This document shows positions 54,990 through 64,000 of a DNA stretch of 64,000 nt, piece by piece. Source of the stretch: Megascapheus bottae (Eukaryota; Chordata; Mammalia; Rodentia; Geomyidae). A program made the translations under genes and the position numbers. The notes under the pieces were generated by a model. It had not been told where the DNA came from, did not search any database, and worked only from the letters and a program-made list of their open reading frames with translations. The stretch lies in the NCBI GenBank assembly GCA_024803745.1, contig JANJXV010000037.1, forward strand, positions 3,967,001-4,031,000, given 5' to 3'. Every line of letters starts with the position of its first letter. Within the stretch, counting starts at the first letter, position 1.

Positions 54990-56045
54990 AATTTTTTCCT
55001 ATCCTGACTGGATGTGTTCTGCCTGGGTATTACATTCAAAGTTGGAACATCTGTAGGAATGCAAAGAGGCTAAAAATATCCAACCATTTCTGCTATTTGA
55101 CCTGCCTGTAGGTTGCTAGTTTCAGCTAGAAATCCGTGCCAGAAAATAGCATTAAAAGCTCAGGTGTGCAGACATATTTGATCTTTGAATAGTTCTGAAT
55201 GGAAAAGCATTTAATTGGCAAGCCTAGGCCAACTTACAAGGGATCAAAGGAAGAAAGAGTTTTCTGGTGGATATAAAGTTATGTGAAAGGCATAGAAAGC
55301 CATATCTAGCTACTTCCTTTTTGTCTTGGCTGTGGGACTCGAGGATCAATTTTGCAGAGAGAGAGTAGTAAAAGCCGAATTGGAAGGCACAGTCTATGAA
55401 AGAGTTGTATGTGTGTGACTCACAGTGCCTTCTGTATCTTCATTTACAAGTTTGGAGACTTTGAACATTATTTATTCTCTGTGCTCCCCTTGCTTAAAGG
55501 GAATTAGTCTGCTGTTCTGGGATGCTCAGATCTTAGTCCCCTGAGCACAGGGAGGCATCTGTATGTCAAGACCCCAGAGATGATAGTTATTAGGATTTTG
55601 CTAATCTGGAAGAGGTCTAGTCACTGAAGACATCATATTCTCCTCACAGCTTGGTACTAAGAGACCCAAGACTGCCTAGGCACAGAGACAGAATTCTCTG
55701 CAATGTCCTTGTATAGATTGTGACAGAGCATGGGTCTCTTTCCCCTCTTCATTACCAGGGAGCCATGCCAAGATGGTACAAGTGATCAGGCTAGCATGTG
55801 TTGAGTATTTACTCTGTGCCAACAAGCCTTGGACCTATGAAATCTCTCACTGAATTAATTCATCTCATCCTTTAGCACTCTGTTATCATCTCCATTCTGA
55901 AAGTGAGGCATGGAGACATTAATCTGCACATTGGCTATCTGTCTCTTTACCAGTATCCCAGTACATAGAGCATGAACATATAGGCACAAAAATTGTAGCA
56001 TCTCTAATCTCTATTCAAAATTTATAGGGGGAAGAAAAACATCAA
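54990..56045. other. Unique sequence
   Basis: No recognised repeat or gene. Confidence 0.5.
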
Positions 56046-56049
56046 GAAG

Positions 56050-56282
56050 GCCAGGCACCGGTGGCTCATACCTGTAATCCTAGCTACTCAGGAGGCTGAG
56101 ATCTGAGGATTGTGGATCAAAGCCAGCCCAGACACCAAAGTCTATGAGAATCTAATCTCCAATTAATAACAAAAAAACTGGAAGTGGCTCTTGACTCAAG
56201 TGGTAGAGCACTAACCATGAGCTGAAGAGCTCAAGGGCAATGCCCAGTCCCAGAATTCAGTCCCCATGACTGACATAAAACA
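56050..56282 (+). mobile_element. Best-preserved B1-Geo composite SINE
   Basis: GGCCAGGCACCGGTGGCTCA, CCTGTAATCCTAGCTACTCA, GGAGGCTGAGATCTGAGGAT, then CTCAAGTGGTAGAGCACTAA and an A-rich tail. It is the clearest example of the 7SL-like left half fused to the Geo-type right half; box B is partly lost (AATTCAGTCCCC). Confidence 0.93.
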
Positions 56283-57403
56283 AAAACCCCAAAACCAAAA
56301 ATCAAAACAAAACATGACATTTGAAATATGCTGTAAAAATCAATGTTAATAAATTCTTTAATAAAACAAAACAAAACACCTGGAAGGATAGCTTTGTGGT
56401 ATATGTTCAAGAAATTTCATTATATCAGTTAAAATGACCTAGAGGCCAAAGTAAAACTAAATCAGCTTAATTTTAATATATTTTAGTTAAGCCAAGATAC
56501 TCAGCCTATTATATTAACACGTACCTAGCATGAAAAATCATTATGTTGTGTAATTTTCCCTTGCTATAACACAGCTCAGTTATTGCAGCTTCACTGTATT
56601 GTGGGTTTTAAAGTCTAATTCTGTAGTGAGGAGTTTTTGTCATATTTTGTGGTATATAGGCATTTTAATCAAGGGTATTGAGGCAGAACTGTAACACTGA
56701 GCCACACCTCTACTTTCAGGTTTTACTCTATACTTCTGTAGAAAATCATCCACAAAATTGGCTGCCATCAGATCTTCCCCTCCATATATACACATCTATC
56801 GAGATTCAGAGCAGGTTCATCTTCTCTTCAATAGGCACTATTCTCCTTTGTGAAACTTATCCATCTGAATGTGGAAAAATTGAGGCTCTAGAACCATTCT
56901 ATCTCTAATCATTATGGAACTCAGACAGTCTGTTCATTATACCCTATACAAATCCCAGATTTAGGATCATAAGTGAGTAAAATGAGTAATCTTTTGAACC
57001 ATCATTCCATTTAGGAAGTTTGTAATACAGCAATAGATAGCAGAAACGTTAACCTTGTAACCTTGTATAACTAATTCAGAATATTTGAAATTGGACATTT
57101 CTGTCTGGATAAATATAGAGACCATAATGCTCCATCTAAAGGGATATTTGTGAGAAATTTTTGAGGCTAAAATAAACTCTTTCCTTTATTCATTCAAATA
57201 GGCACATCATTTGTGTAAAAGCATATAGATACCAAGATTAACATATGGTATCCATTTGAAAATGTGCATATAAAATAAAGAAGAAATATTAATTAGGTAT
57301 TTCCAGATCACCAAAGCCAACAGGGAAGCTAGTATATCTACACTGATTCTCAGATAACCATAAACTGAGCAAAACACAAAACCAACCACAAAAGAATGGA
57401 AGA
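56283..57403. other. Unique sequence, SINE scrap at 56682-56722
   Basis: CTGAGCCACACCTCTACTTT (56698-56717) resembles the central part of a minus-strand right monomer, but too little is left to place. The rest is AT-rich and unassigned. Confidence 0.45.
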
Positions 57404-57404
57404 A

Positions 57405-57612
57405 GGCTGAGAGTGTGGCCTAGTGGAGAGTGCTTGCCTAGCATGCACAAAGCCCTGGATTTGATTCCTTGGCACCACATACACAGAAAAAGCCAGAAGT
57501 ACTGCTTTGACTCAAGTGGTAGAGTTCTAGCCTTGAACAAAGTTCTCAAAGACAGTGCCCAGGCCCTGTATTCAAGCACCAGGACTGGCAAAAAATAAAA
57601 ATAATAATAATT
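57405..57612 (+). mobile_element. IDL-Geo SINE
   Basis: GAGAGTGTGGCCTAGTGGAG, GCCTAGCATGCACAAAGCCC, CAAGTGGTAGAGTTCTAGCC, GGACTGGCAAAAAATAAAAA. Full dimer with a few substitutions and an AAT-rich tail. Confidence 0.93.
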
Positions 57613-57870
57613 TTTTTTAAATAATGGAGGAAGGAAGAAAAGAAGCAAGGGTCTGGATAAGATAAATTTTTGGATTAAGGACTACATAGAGATGAGTCTC
57701 ACATTTATGGCTTTTAACTGATTTTTATGTAGCATATAATTTTAGAAGATGGAAAATTGAGAGGTCAACTTTTCCACAAAGGGCAAAATATTAAATAAGT
57801 TCTAAAAGTCACCTAGCCTCTATTCCAATTTAGCTGTCTCTAATACAGCTATAGATAATGTGGGGAAAAA

Positions 57871-57871
<1 letters not shown>

Positions 57872-57926
<55 letters not shown>
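57872..57926. repeat. (GT)n microsatellite
   Basis: About 27 uninterrupted GT units. CACTGAGGGCAGAACTCAGGG on its right is a scrap of minus-strand SINE tail. Confidence 0.97.
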
Positions 57927-57930
<4 letters not shown>

Positions 57931-57972
57931 CCTACACTGAGGGCAGAACTCAGGGCCTTGCACTTGCACAAC
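57927..57972 (-). mobile_element. SINE tail scrap
   Basis: GAGGGCAGAACTCAGGGCCT and TTGCACTTGCACAA resemble the box-B and following part of a right monomer. Too short for a family call. Confidence 0.45.
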
Positions 57973-58910
57973 CCCATATGCATGTATCTTAATGGAACTT
58001 CATAACAAAACCAGGCAGCAGGTTAGGATTCAACCAAGGGGTCTGTTTTTGCCAAACCTTGGTAAAGAATGAAAGGCACTTTGAAAACAGAACCATATAG
58101 TAGTAAGGCTTTGACATTTTTTCTGAAGTATCAATCAAGTAAAACCTGAAAGTTTAAGATCGTACATTCTGACCCCTTCCCAAATCACTCAGGGCAGCCC
58201 CCATGTCTCAGGCCTGAGGCCTGGAAGAGGTTCTCTGACCCTGCAGCCTCTCTATGCATAATGCCCAGGAGCTAAACTGTATGCTTCTGTATAGCCTTTA
58301 AAAGATGAAGGAAAGGATAAAGAACACTATCAGCCGACATAGACTATTTTTAGAAAAGGAAATTACCTAGTCATCAAAAGAAAATTTTAGATGAAACCTC
58401 CTCTGCATACCTAAAAACACCAATTCAAATAAATAGAAAAAGAACAAAGAGCTCAGAGAAGAAAAATAACAAGAGCATACTTTCTACAGCTGCTGCTGAA
58501 GAAATTACTCACCTACAAGGAGAAGTTGCTGAGAAAAGCGGGCAGTGTTCAAAGATAAAACACATCAGGAATGTTCTAGAAGTGATGCTAAATTTTGAGG
58601 ATCTGTAGGAAGATTTAGCACATGACTATTGTACCTGTAGAAGTTCAGAGTTGAAAAAGCATCCAGAAGTATGCTGGAAAACAGTACCCAAACTTTCTGA
58701 AATAGTGAAATATCTAACTTTGTATACTAATAACTTCATCATATTCTTTGGGAAACAGAATAAAAAAAGACCCACATCCAGATATTTATTGCCAATTGCA
58801 CATTGCCAATCAGCTTTATTCATAGAAATGTTCCAAAGGAGAATACAAAAATGTCTGCAAACATCTGAGATGATTACAAAGTGTTTTCCAAGAACACATG
58901 TGTGGCCTAA
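57973..58910. other. Unique sequence
   Basis: Overlapping frames at 58626-58823 (minus) and 58651-58947 (plus) have no recognised domain; the plus frame runs into the SINE. No gene call. Confidence 0.45.
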
Positions 58911-58911
58911 T

Positions 58912-59141
58912 AAGAAATCTCTGGTCAGGGCCGGGAGTTTGGCCTAGTGGTTAAAGTGCTTGCCTAGCATGCATGAAGACCCAGGTTCGATTCCTCCGTA
59001 CCACATACATAGAAAAAAGCCGGAAGTGGTGCTGAGGCTCAAGTGGTAGAGCTCTAGCCTTGAGAAAGTCCAAGGACAGTGCTCAGGCCCTGAGCTCAAG
59101 CCCAGGACTGGCAAAAAAAAAAAAAAAGAAATCTCTGGTCA
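58912..59141 (+). mobile_element. Young IDL-Geo SINE with perfect 16-bp target duplication
   Basis: The element (58928-59125) lies between identical AAGAAATCTCTGGTCA repeats (58912-58927, 59126-59141) with a pure A15 tail. The left monomer box A has one extra base (CTAGTGGTTAAAGTGC). Right monomer intact. The pure tail and exact duplications mark a recent insertion. Confidence 0.98.
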
Positions 59142-59655
59142 ACATGCATAATTTTAGGCAATGGAGCTTTTCCATGGGTTAAAGTATGTCCTCCACTAAA
59201 TTTATATATTAAAATCCTAAGCCTGCCTTCCTTCAGAATGTGACTTACTTGTAAATAAAGTCATTGCTGATATGAATGAGATGACATTATACTGAAATGA
59301 ACCCTTAAACTTACATGCCTGATGTCCTTAAGAAAATGGTATATTTGCAGAGAGAAACACAGACATACAGAGGGAAGATAATGTGAACAAACACAAGCTA
59401 GGTCTGTACAAGTCAAGAAGAGACATTTAGAGTTAATCTTTCTTTCAGTGCCATTGGAGTAAGCCAACTCTGCCAGTCACTGGAGTTCAGACGCTAGCCT
59501 CAAAGCTAGGAGACAATAATATTTTTCTTGTTTAAGTCATGCAGTTTGTGATGCTTTATAAAGCAGGGTTAGTAAGATAGTACAAGTTTTCAGGAGCCTA
59601 ACTTGCAAAACTTCATTGTGGAATCCAGTCAATCAAAGCAGGACACAAGATACTT

Positions 59656-59842
59656 AAAGACAGTGAACACTTCAGCCAGAAGTTTAGCCTAGAGGTAGAG
59701 TGCTTGCCTTAGCATGCACAAAGCCCTGAGTTCAATTCCTCAGTACCACATACACAGAAAAGGCTGGAAATGATGCTGTGGTTCAAGTAGTAGCCTTGAG
59801 TTGAAGCTCCGAGACTGGCAAAAACAAAAAAGACAGTGAACA
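59656..59842 (+). mobile_element. IDL-Geo SINE with deletion in right monomer and 14-bp target duplication
   Basis: AAAGACAGTGAACA at 59656-59669 and 59829-59842 flank it exactly. The right monomer lacks the central ~40 bases: GTAGCCTTGAGTTGAAGCTCC passes straight from the box-A side to the box-B side. Confidence 0.95.
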
Positions 59843-60504
59843 TTAAATCCTTAAGATAAACAACAATAAGGGCTAAGGTCACAGACCACAAAACAGCCAT
59901 TTAAAACATCAATAATGTAGAATTAATAAGGAAATCAATTCGCATGAAAGAGAAAAATGGAAATGCAATCCATCAATATTCTTTATTTTTCAGTCATGCC
60001 TCAGTAGATAAATATCTGAAGTTAATTCCTGAAGAAAAATCAAAATGGTTTGGCATAATCATTTCAGTGTAATTGGGATCTAAATGAAATGCTCATAATC
60101 TTGATTTTTTTCTATAAATGGAGTATTTATTTTGATTTTTGAACTTATCTTTAAGAAGTTTGTACAAAGCAGTTTCAGTTCAACATTTCACTTATGAATA
60201 CAATGAGTCTTTTTCATTGTCCTCTCTCTAAAAATGGATTCTTACAAACATGAAGTTTCGATATCTAAGAGGTAGAAGTCATGGAAACGCCATCTCCTTA
60301 ATGTTTTTTCTATACCTCAGACTCCTGCGCTCCCTCATCTTTTGTCTACACAAACACTCACTGCTAAGTTGTGAAAGCTGCTAGTGCAGCAGATGTTTTC
60401 ATTTGCCTTCCCTTCAAGGTTTCCACAAGCATTCGTGTGTGTCTAGCATGAGCCTTTAAATATGCAGTGTAAAATTTGTCAGAGATTATCAAGAAAGTTG
60501 CTTG

Positions 60505-60742
60505 GGGTCCAAAGAAGCAAACCTGTCATTGTAGCTTCACAGGAGGCCAAGATCTTAGGATCATGATTTGAAGCTAGCCCAGCAGCAAAGTCCATGAGAT
60601 TCTTGCCTCCAATTCATCCCAAAGAAGGAAAAAGAAACAGAGGTGTGAATCAAGTGGTAGAGCACCAGCCTTGAGTGAGGGAACTAAAGAAGAATGTCTA
60701 TGCTTTGGATTCAAGTCCTGACACCAGCAATGAAAAAAAGAA
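60505..60742 (+). mobile_element. B1-Geo composite SINE
   Basis: AACCTGTCATTGTAGCTTCA, GGAGGCCAAGATCTTAGGAT, AATCAAGTGGTAGAGCACCA, TGGATTCAAGTCCTGACACC. Well diverged. Confidence 0.82.
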
Positions 60743-61075
60743 GATTTCAAATCTTAAATAAATTTATGGGTGAAGATGCTGAAAGGAGTGACATTAATCA
60801 AGATATATTGTATTCATAAATAGCTTTGTTAAATGAAAACTCTTGAACAACTATTTAAAAATAATTAAAAATTGCACAACAAATTAAAAAAAAAGATACT
60901 GAAGGCACAGAGCTGATCCAAGCAGATCTAAATAATGCTTGAAAGGATCATTCCGGCCTCTTTGAACTATTTCACAAGGAGAAGAGAGGAAGACTAAAAC
61001 CAGACAGGTAGAAGGGAATGAGGAGCATTTCTACTAGGCTATATGTTGAAGGGCAAGCAGGCAGAATGCCCTTCA

Positions 61076-61155
61076 GAACTGGTTTTGAACTGCGATGCTC
61101 AAATTTCAGTCTCCTGAGTAGGTAGAATTACAAGATAACTCATGAACACTTAGCT
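61076..61155 (-). mobile_element. B1-like left-half scrap
   Basis: GGTTTTGAACTGCGATGCTC and CAGTCTCCTGAGTAGGTAGA are the minus-strand left-monomer landmarks. The Geo half is absent. Confidence 0.6.
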
Positions 61156-61516
61156 GCTCTCTCTTCTAACCAATCATGTTACTCTGCCTACCTCTCTGGA
61201 AGACCTTCCTGAGGTTCTTTCATATACATTTTTAACCTCTTTTGCAGTTGTTTTCTCACCTCCCATCTTCAAAAGTCTGGATGACCAGGGATCACACGCT
61301 AGACCTCTCAGGCCTGTTTGCTCTCCCTAGTCCATGACACATCACTATCGCTTGCATCTCACTCATATAATAATGACCCCTAAACACTGGTCTCCAAACT
61401 AGACCTCTCCTGTGCTGGTTGGCCATATCAGTAACGAACACCTGACAACCACTTCCCATCTGAATTCCTAATCTCTCTTTCAATAGCACCTCTGATATCC
61501 TCCCACATTTCCATAA

Positions 61517-61776
61517 TTAGCGGATACTTTTTTATTTTTGTCGGTCGTGGGACTTGAACTCTGGGCCTGAGCCTAGTCCGTGAGCTCTTCAGCTCAAGGC
61601 TACCTCCCTACCCTGTAAACCACAGTGCCACTTCCAGTTTTCTAGTGGTTAATTGGAGATGAGTCTCATGGTCCTTAGTGCCCAGGCTGGCTTTGAACTG
61701 CAATCCTCAGATCTCAGCCTTCTGAGTAGCTAGGATTACAGGCATGAGCCACTGCGCCCAGCTTAGCTGACACTTT
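61517..61776 (-). mobile_element. B1-Geo composite SINE with near-perfect target duplication
   Basis: TTAGCGGATACTTT (61517-61530) and TTAGCTGACACTTT (61763-61776) flank a full dimer with two mismatches. Left half: CAGCCTTCTGAGTAGCTAGG. Retained CpGs (GTCGGTCGTGGGAC, CACTGCGCCCAG) suggest it is younger than most of its family. Confidence 0.92.
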
Positions 61777-62198
61777 CTATAGATATTTTGGGCCTGCCAA
61801 TTTTTAGTTGTGAGAGACTGTCCCATGTAGGGACATTACAGAGTATTCTATAGCATTACTAGCCTCTCCTCATAAGATGTCCATAGCATCTTCTCTTGTC
61901 CCAGCTATATAACCAAAAAATGACTTCTCATATGATCACACAGTCCTGACAAGGACAAAACTTCAAATATCAAAAGCTACTCATCTGAGCCCAGGAAATA
62001 GGGCATCCTCTTCTCTTCGTTTCCTGCTTTATAATCTTGATTTTTAAATAACCATTTTGAATGTATCTGACAGTGTAGTTAGTATGACACTGAAACAATA
62101 GGTATGTATGTTGGGAAAAGCTCCTGGCACAGGACAAATAGGCAGAAGCAACACTAAAAGTATGCAAACATAGAACATTTCAAATATCTTTCAAATAG
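61777..62198. other. Unique sequence
   Basis: No feature recognised. Confidence 0.4.
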
Positions 62199-62199
62199 G

Positions 62200-62432
62200 A
62201 TGCCAGTGGCTTAGTTAATTCAGGAAACAGATCCAGAGAATCATGGTTTGAATCCAGCATGGGGTGAAGAGTTACATCTCCATAGTAATCAGAAAGCCAG
62301 CCCAGGCAGAAAACATCTGTGAGAATGCATTTCCAATATAATCAACAAAACACCAGGCCTGAGGCCTGGTGGTAGAGTTTCAATTATAAGCAACAAGCTG
62401 AGCATGCAGGAGGCCTTGGGTTACAAGCAAAT
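62200..62432 (+). mobile_element. Degenerate SINE
   Basis: GATGCCAGTGGCTTAGTTAA, ATCATGGTTTGAATCCAGCA, GCCAGCCCAGGCAGAAAACA, then GCCTGGTGGTAGAGTTTC and AGGCCTTGGGTTACAAGC. The box-A-like and box-B-like parts are recognisable. It contains GGCCTGAGGCC, a small perfect palindrome. Confidence 0.6.
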
Positions 62433-63028
62433 AAATCATTGTAGACCAATAGAAATGAAGGACAACTCTACAGATGCATAAACTTAGTGAGAGTAAAATT
62501 ACAATAAAAAAGACACATAGAATGACCTGTGTAACTAGAAAAATATATCATGTGTTATGAAAGATTAATCCTGCTTATTCCAATAAGATTCATTAAATTA
62601 AAATGCAATTTTTAAAATTAGTCAAATAATGCAAAAGAATACGAAAAGTATACGAGATTAAAAATAATAATGAATAACCAACAACTACCAACTAAAAACT
62701 TAGGTAGAAAATCTGAACACAGACATAAAAGTAACTACATTAAGTATCAATAAGCCAACCACTAATTAAGCAGGAAAATTATCATGAAAGAAAAGTTCCA
62801 TCTATATAACTAGAGATACAATAAATATGAAGATGTAGGCCTTTGATATTTGCCATAAAAATTTGCTGAGACTCACTCTATATTAATCAGAAATATAAAC
62901 ACATAAACTTTAATACACAGATAACTCGAGAGGTAGTATATAGAGGAAACCACTAGAGAATCAATTATAAAGGACTGTGTGTATATCAGGAAGACAACTT
63001 CTGAAAGAATCTCAAATTATATATTAAA
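62433..63028. other. Unique AT-rich sequence
   Basis: No feature recognised. Confidence 0.45.
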
Positions 63029-63029
63029 T

Positions 63030-63249
63030 GAATGAACAATATGTTTTTTTCCCATTCATGTGGTTGGAACTCAGGGCCTGAGCACTGTCCTTGGGCTTTC
63101 TCAAGGCTAGAACTCTACCACTTGAGCCACAAAACCACTTCAGGCTTTTTGCTATGTATGTAGTACTGAAGAATTGAACCTGGGTCTTCATGCATGCTAG
63201 CCAGGCATTCTTAACCACTAGGCTAAACTCCAGGCCCCAAATAAACAAT
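63030..63249 (-). mobile_element. IDL-Geo SINE, approximate target duplication
   Basis: GAATGAACAAT (63030-63040) and AAATAAACAAT (63239-63249) flank the element. It has a T7 tail, AACTCAGGGCCTGAGCACTG, and the ID-like half ending in CCACTAGGCTAAACTCCAGG. Slightly altered box B (GAATTGAACCTGGG). Confidence 0.9.
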
Positions 63250-63264
63250 TATTATATGCTCATT

Positions 63265-63376
63265 TTGAGACAGGGTATTATTATACAGCCCAGGCTAACT
63301 TCCAGCTGTGAGTCTACTTGCTCTATCTCCTGAGTGCAGGGATTTCACGTGTGTGCCACCACCCCTGGCACACAAA
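63265..63376 (-). mobile_element. B1 SINE (rodent type)
   Basis: GAGACAGGGTATTATTATAC, AGCCCAGGCTAACTTCCAGC, CTCCTGAGTGCAGGGATTTC and GTGTGCCACCACCCCTGGC follow the classic rodent B1 in minus orientation. This is the clearest standard B1 in the window and the best general rodent marker. Confidence 0.9.
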
Positions 63377-63404
63377 TTAGCAATTTGTCCCCTTAGGAGA
63401 ATTT

Positions 63405-63465
63405 CAAATGTAGCTCATGTGGTAGAGCACCTCCCTAGCAAGTTTAGATATCAGTACTGAAAAAG
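63405..63465 (+). mobile_element. ID-like element
   Basis: TGTAGCTCATGTGGTAGAGC and ACCTCCCTAGCAAGTTTAGA, then a weak box-B region (TATCAGTACTGAAAAAG), an ID-type monomer with the GAAG/GGAA array as its tail. Confidence 0.72.
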
Positions 63466-63601
63466 AATAGAGGGAAGAAAGAAGAGAGGAAGGGAGGAAG
63501 GAAGGAAGGAAGGAAGGAAGGAAGGAAGGAAGGAAGGAAGGGAGGGAGGGAGGGAGGGAGGGAGGGAGGGAGGGAGGGAGGGAGGGAGGGAAGGAGGGAG
63601 G
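63466..63601. repeat. (GGAA)n then (GGGA)n array
   Basis: About 15 GGAA/GAAG units, then about 14 GGGA units. It starts at the ID-like element's 3' end. Purine-only, triplex- and quadruplex-prone. Confidence 0.98.
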
Positions 63602-63843
63602 CTAATCTTACATAGTTGAAGATTTTGACATTTTTTTAATAGAACGGGGCAACAAAAAAAATCAATAAATGCCAAAATGATCAGAAAAATTCTACTGAAA
63701 CAGTTGGGCTAATCACACATAACATCTCTTCCACAAATGTAGGTTAAACTCTTTCCATGTGTACACATTATGCTTACCACCACAGACCACCTCCTGATCT
63801 ATAAAACACATGTTAACAAATGTAAACAGAGCCCACCCAGGGC

Positions 63844-63845
<2 letters not shown>
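63602..63845. other. Unique sequence
   Basis: No feature recognised. Confidence 0.4.

Positions 63846-63892
<47 letters not shown>
63846..63892. repeat. (CA)n microsatellite
   Basis: About 23 uninterrupted CA units. No SINE recognised on the left (GAGCCCACCCAGGGCCAAAC is too short to judge). Confidence 0.97.
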
Positions 63893-63897
<5 letters not shown>

Positions 63898-64000
63898 AGA
63901 CAGCTACCAAATAGTGAATATTTTCTGACCTCAATGAATTAAAATTAAAAATGAATAACAGGAAATCCAAAATAGTTGGAATTAGACAATAAACTTTAAA

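Noticed and set aside
5630..59125. tRNA genes: box A and box B pairs at many sites
   Set aside because: All belong to SINE left or right monomers with A tails and target duplications. No cloverleaf with acceptor stem pairing and pol III terminator of a real tRNA gene is seen.
62360..62372. GGCCTGAGGCCT palindrome as a regulatory site
   Set aside because: Lies inside a degenerate SINE and is too short to separate from chance.
1..64000. CRISPR array, operon, phage or bacterial defence system
   Set aside because: The sequence is mammalian. Repeats are SINEs, LINEs and microsatellites; there are no spaced direct repeats with unique spacers and no compact gene order.

Overview
This is nuclear DNA from a mammal. 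I read it as a rodent of the superfamily Geomyoidea (pocket mice, kangaroo rats, pocket gophers). The main clue is the dominant SINE: a tRNA-Ala/ID-like left monomer ending in a B-box-like GGTTCGATTCC, joined to a right monomer ending in AGGACTGGCA plus an A tail. That matches the dimeric IDL-Geo SINE published as restricted to Geomyoidea. A second common SINE joins a 7SL-derived B1/Alu-like left monomer to the same right module. True B1-like monomers, ID-like fragments and rodent-type L1 copies agree with a rodent host. Species is not resolved. I found no protein-coding exon, structural RNA gene, CpG island or processed host pseudogene. The window looks intergenic or deeply intronic, and every reading frame with recognisable protein similarity belongs to LINE-1. 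Layout: 0-10 kb holds scattered SINEs, a long (CCTTT)n array and a possible LTR remnant near 6.8-7.1 kb. 10-15 kb has SINEs with (TG)n, (AC)n and purine tails and a plus-strand old L1 3' end (11.2-12.0 kb). 15.7-20.0 kb is the largest L1, minus strand, with 5'UTR-like sequence and a 3'UTR but without ORF1 and without the reverse-transcriptase catalytic core. 20-25 kb is a mosaic of L1 3' ends, SINEs and a solo LTR sitting inside a (TG)n array. 25-30.4 kb is mostly unique, then a decayed endogenous retrovirus remnant ending in a 3' LTR related to the solo LTR. 30.6-36 kb is SINE-rich. 36-39 kb and 45.6-49 kb are unusually free of repeats. 41-43 kb and 50-51 kb carry older L1 fragments with nested SINEs. 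52.7-55.0 kb is a younger 5'-truncated L1 that keeps the ADD motif. 55-64 kb is unique sequence with several young SINEs flanked by clean target-site duplications. Two themes tie the repeats together. The SINEs depend on L1 machinery, shown by A-rich tails and 13-18 bp target duplications. Most long microsatellites here begin exactly at a SINE 3' tail. I do not see an undescribed gene system. The most unusual points are the modular SINE right half, the L1 copy with a 19-bp inverted filler at its internal deletion, and a short frame shared by L1 3'UTRs. Family names are from pattern recognition alone, and edges are good to roughly 5-20 bases unless a target duplication fixes them.
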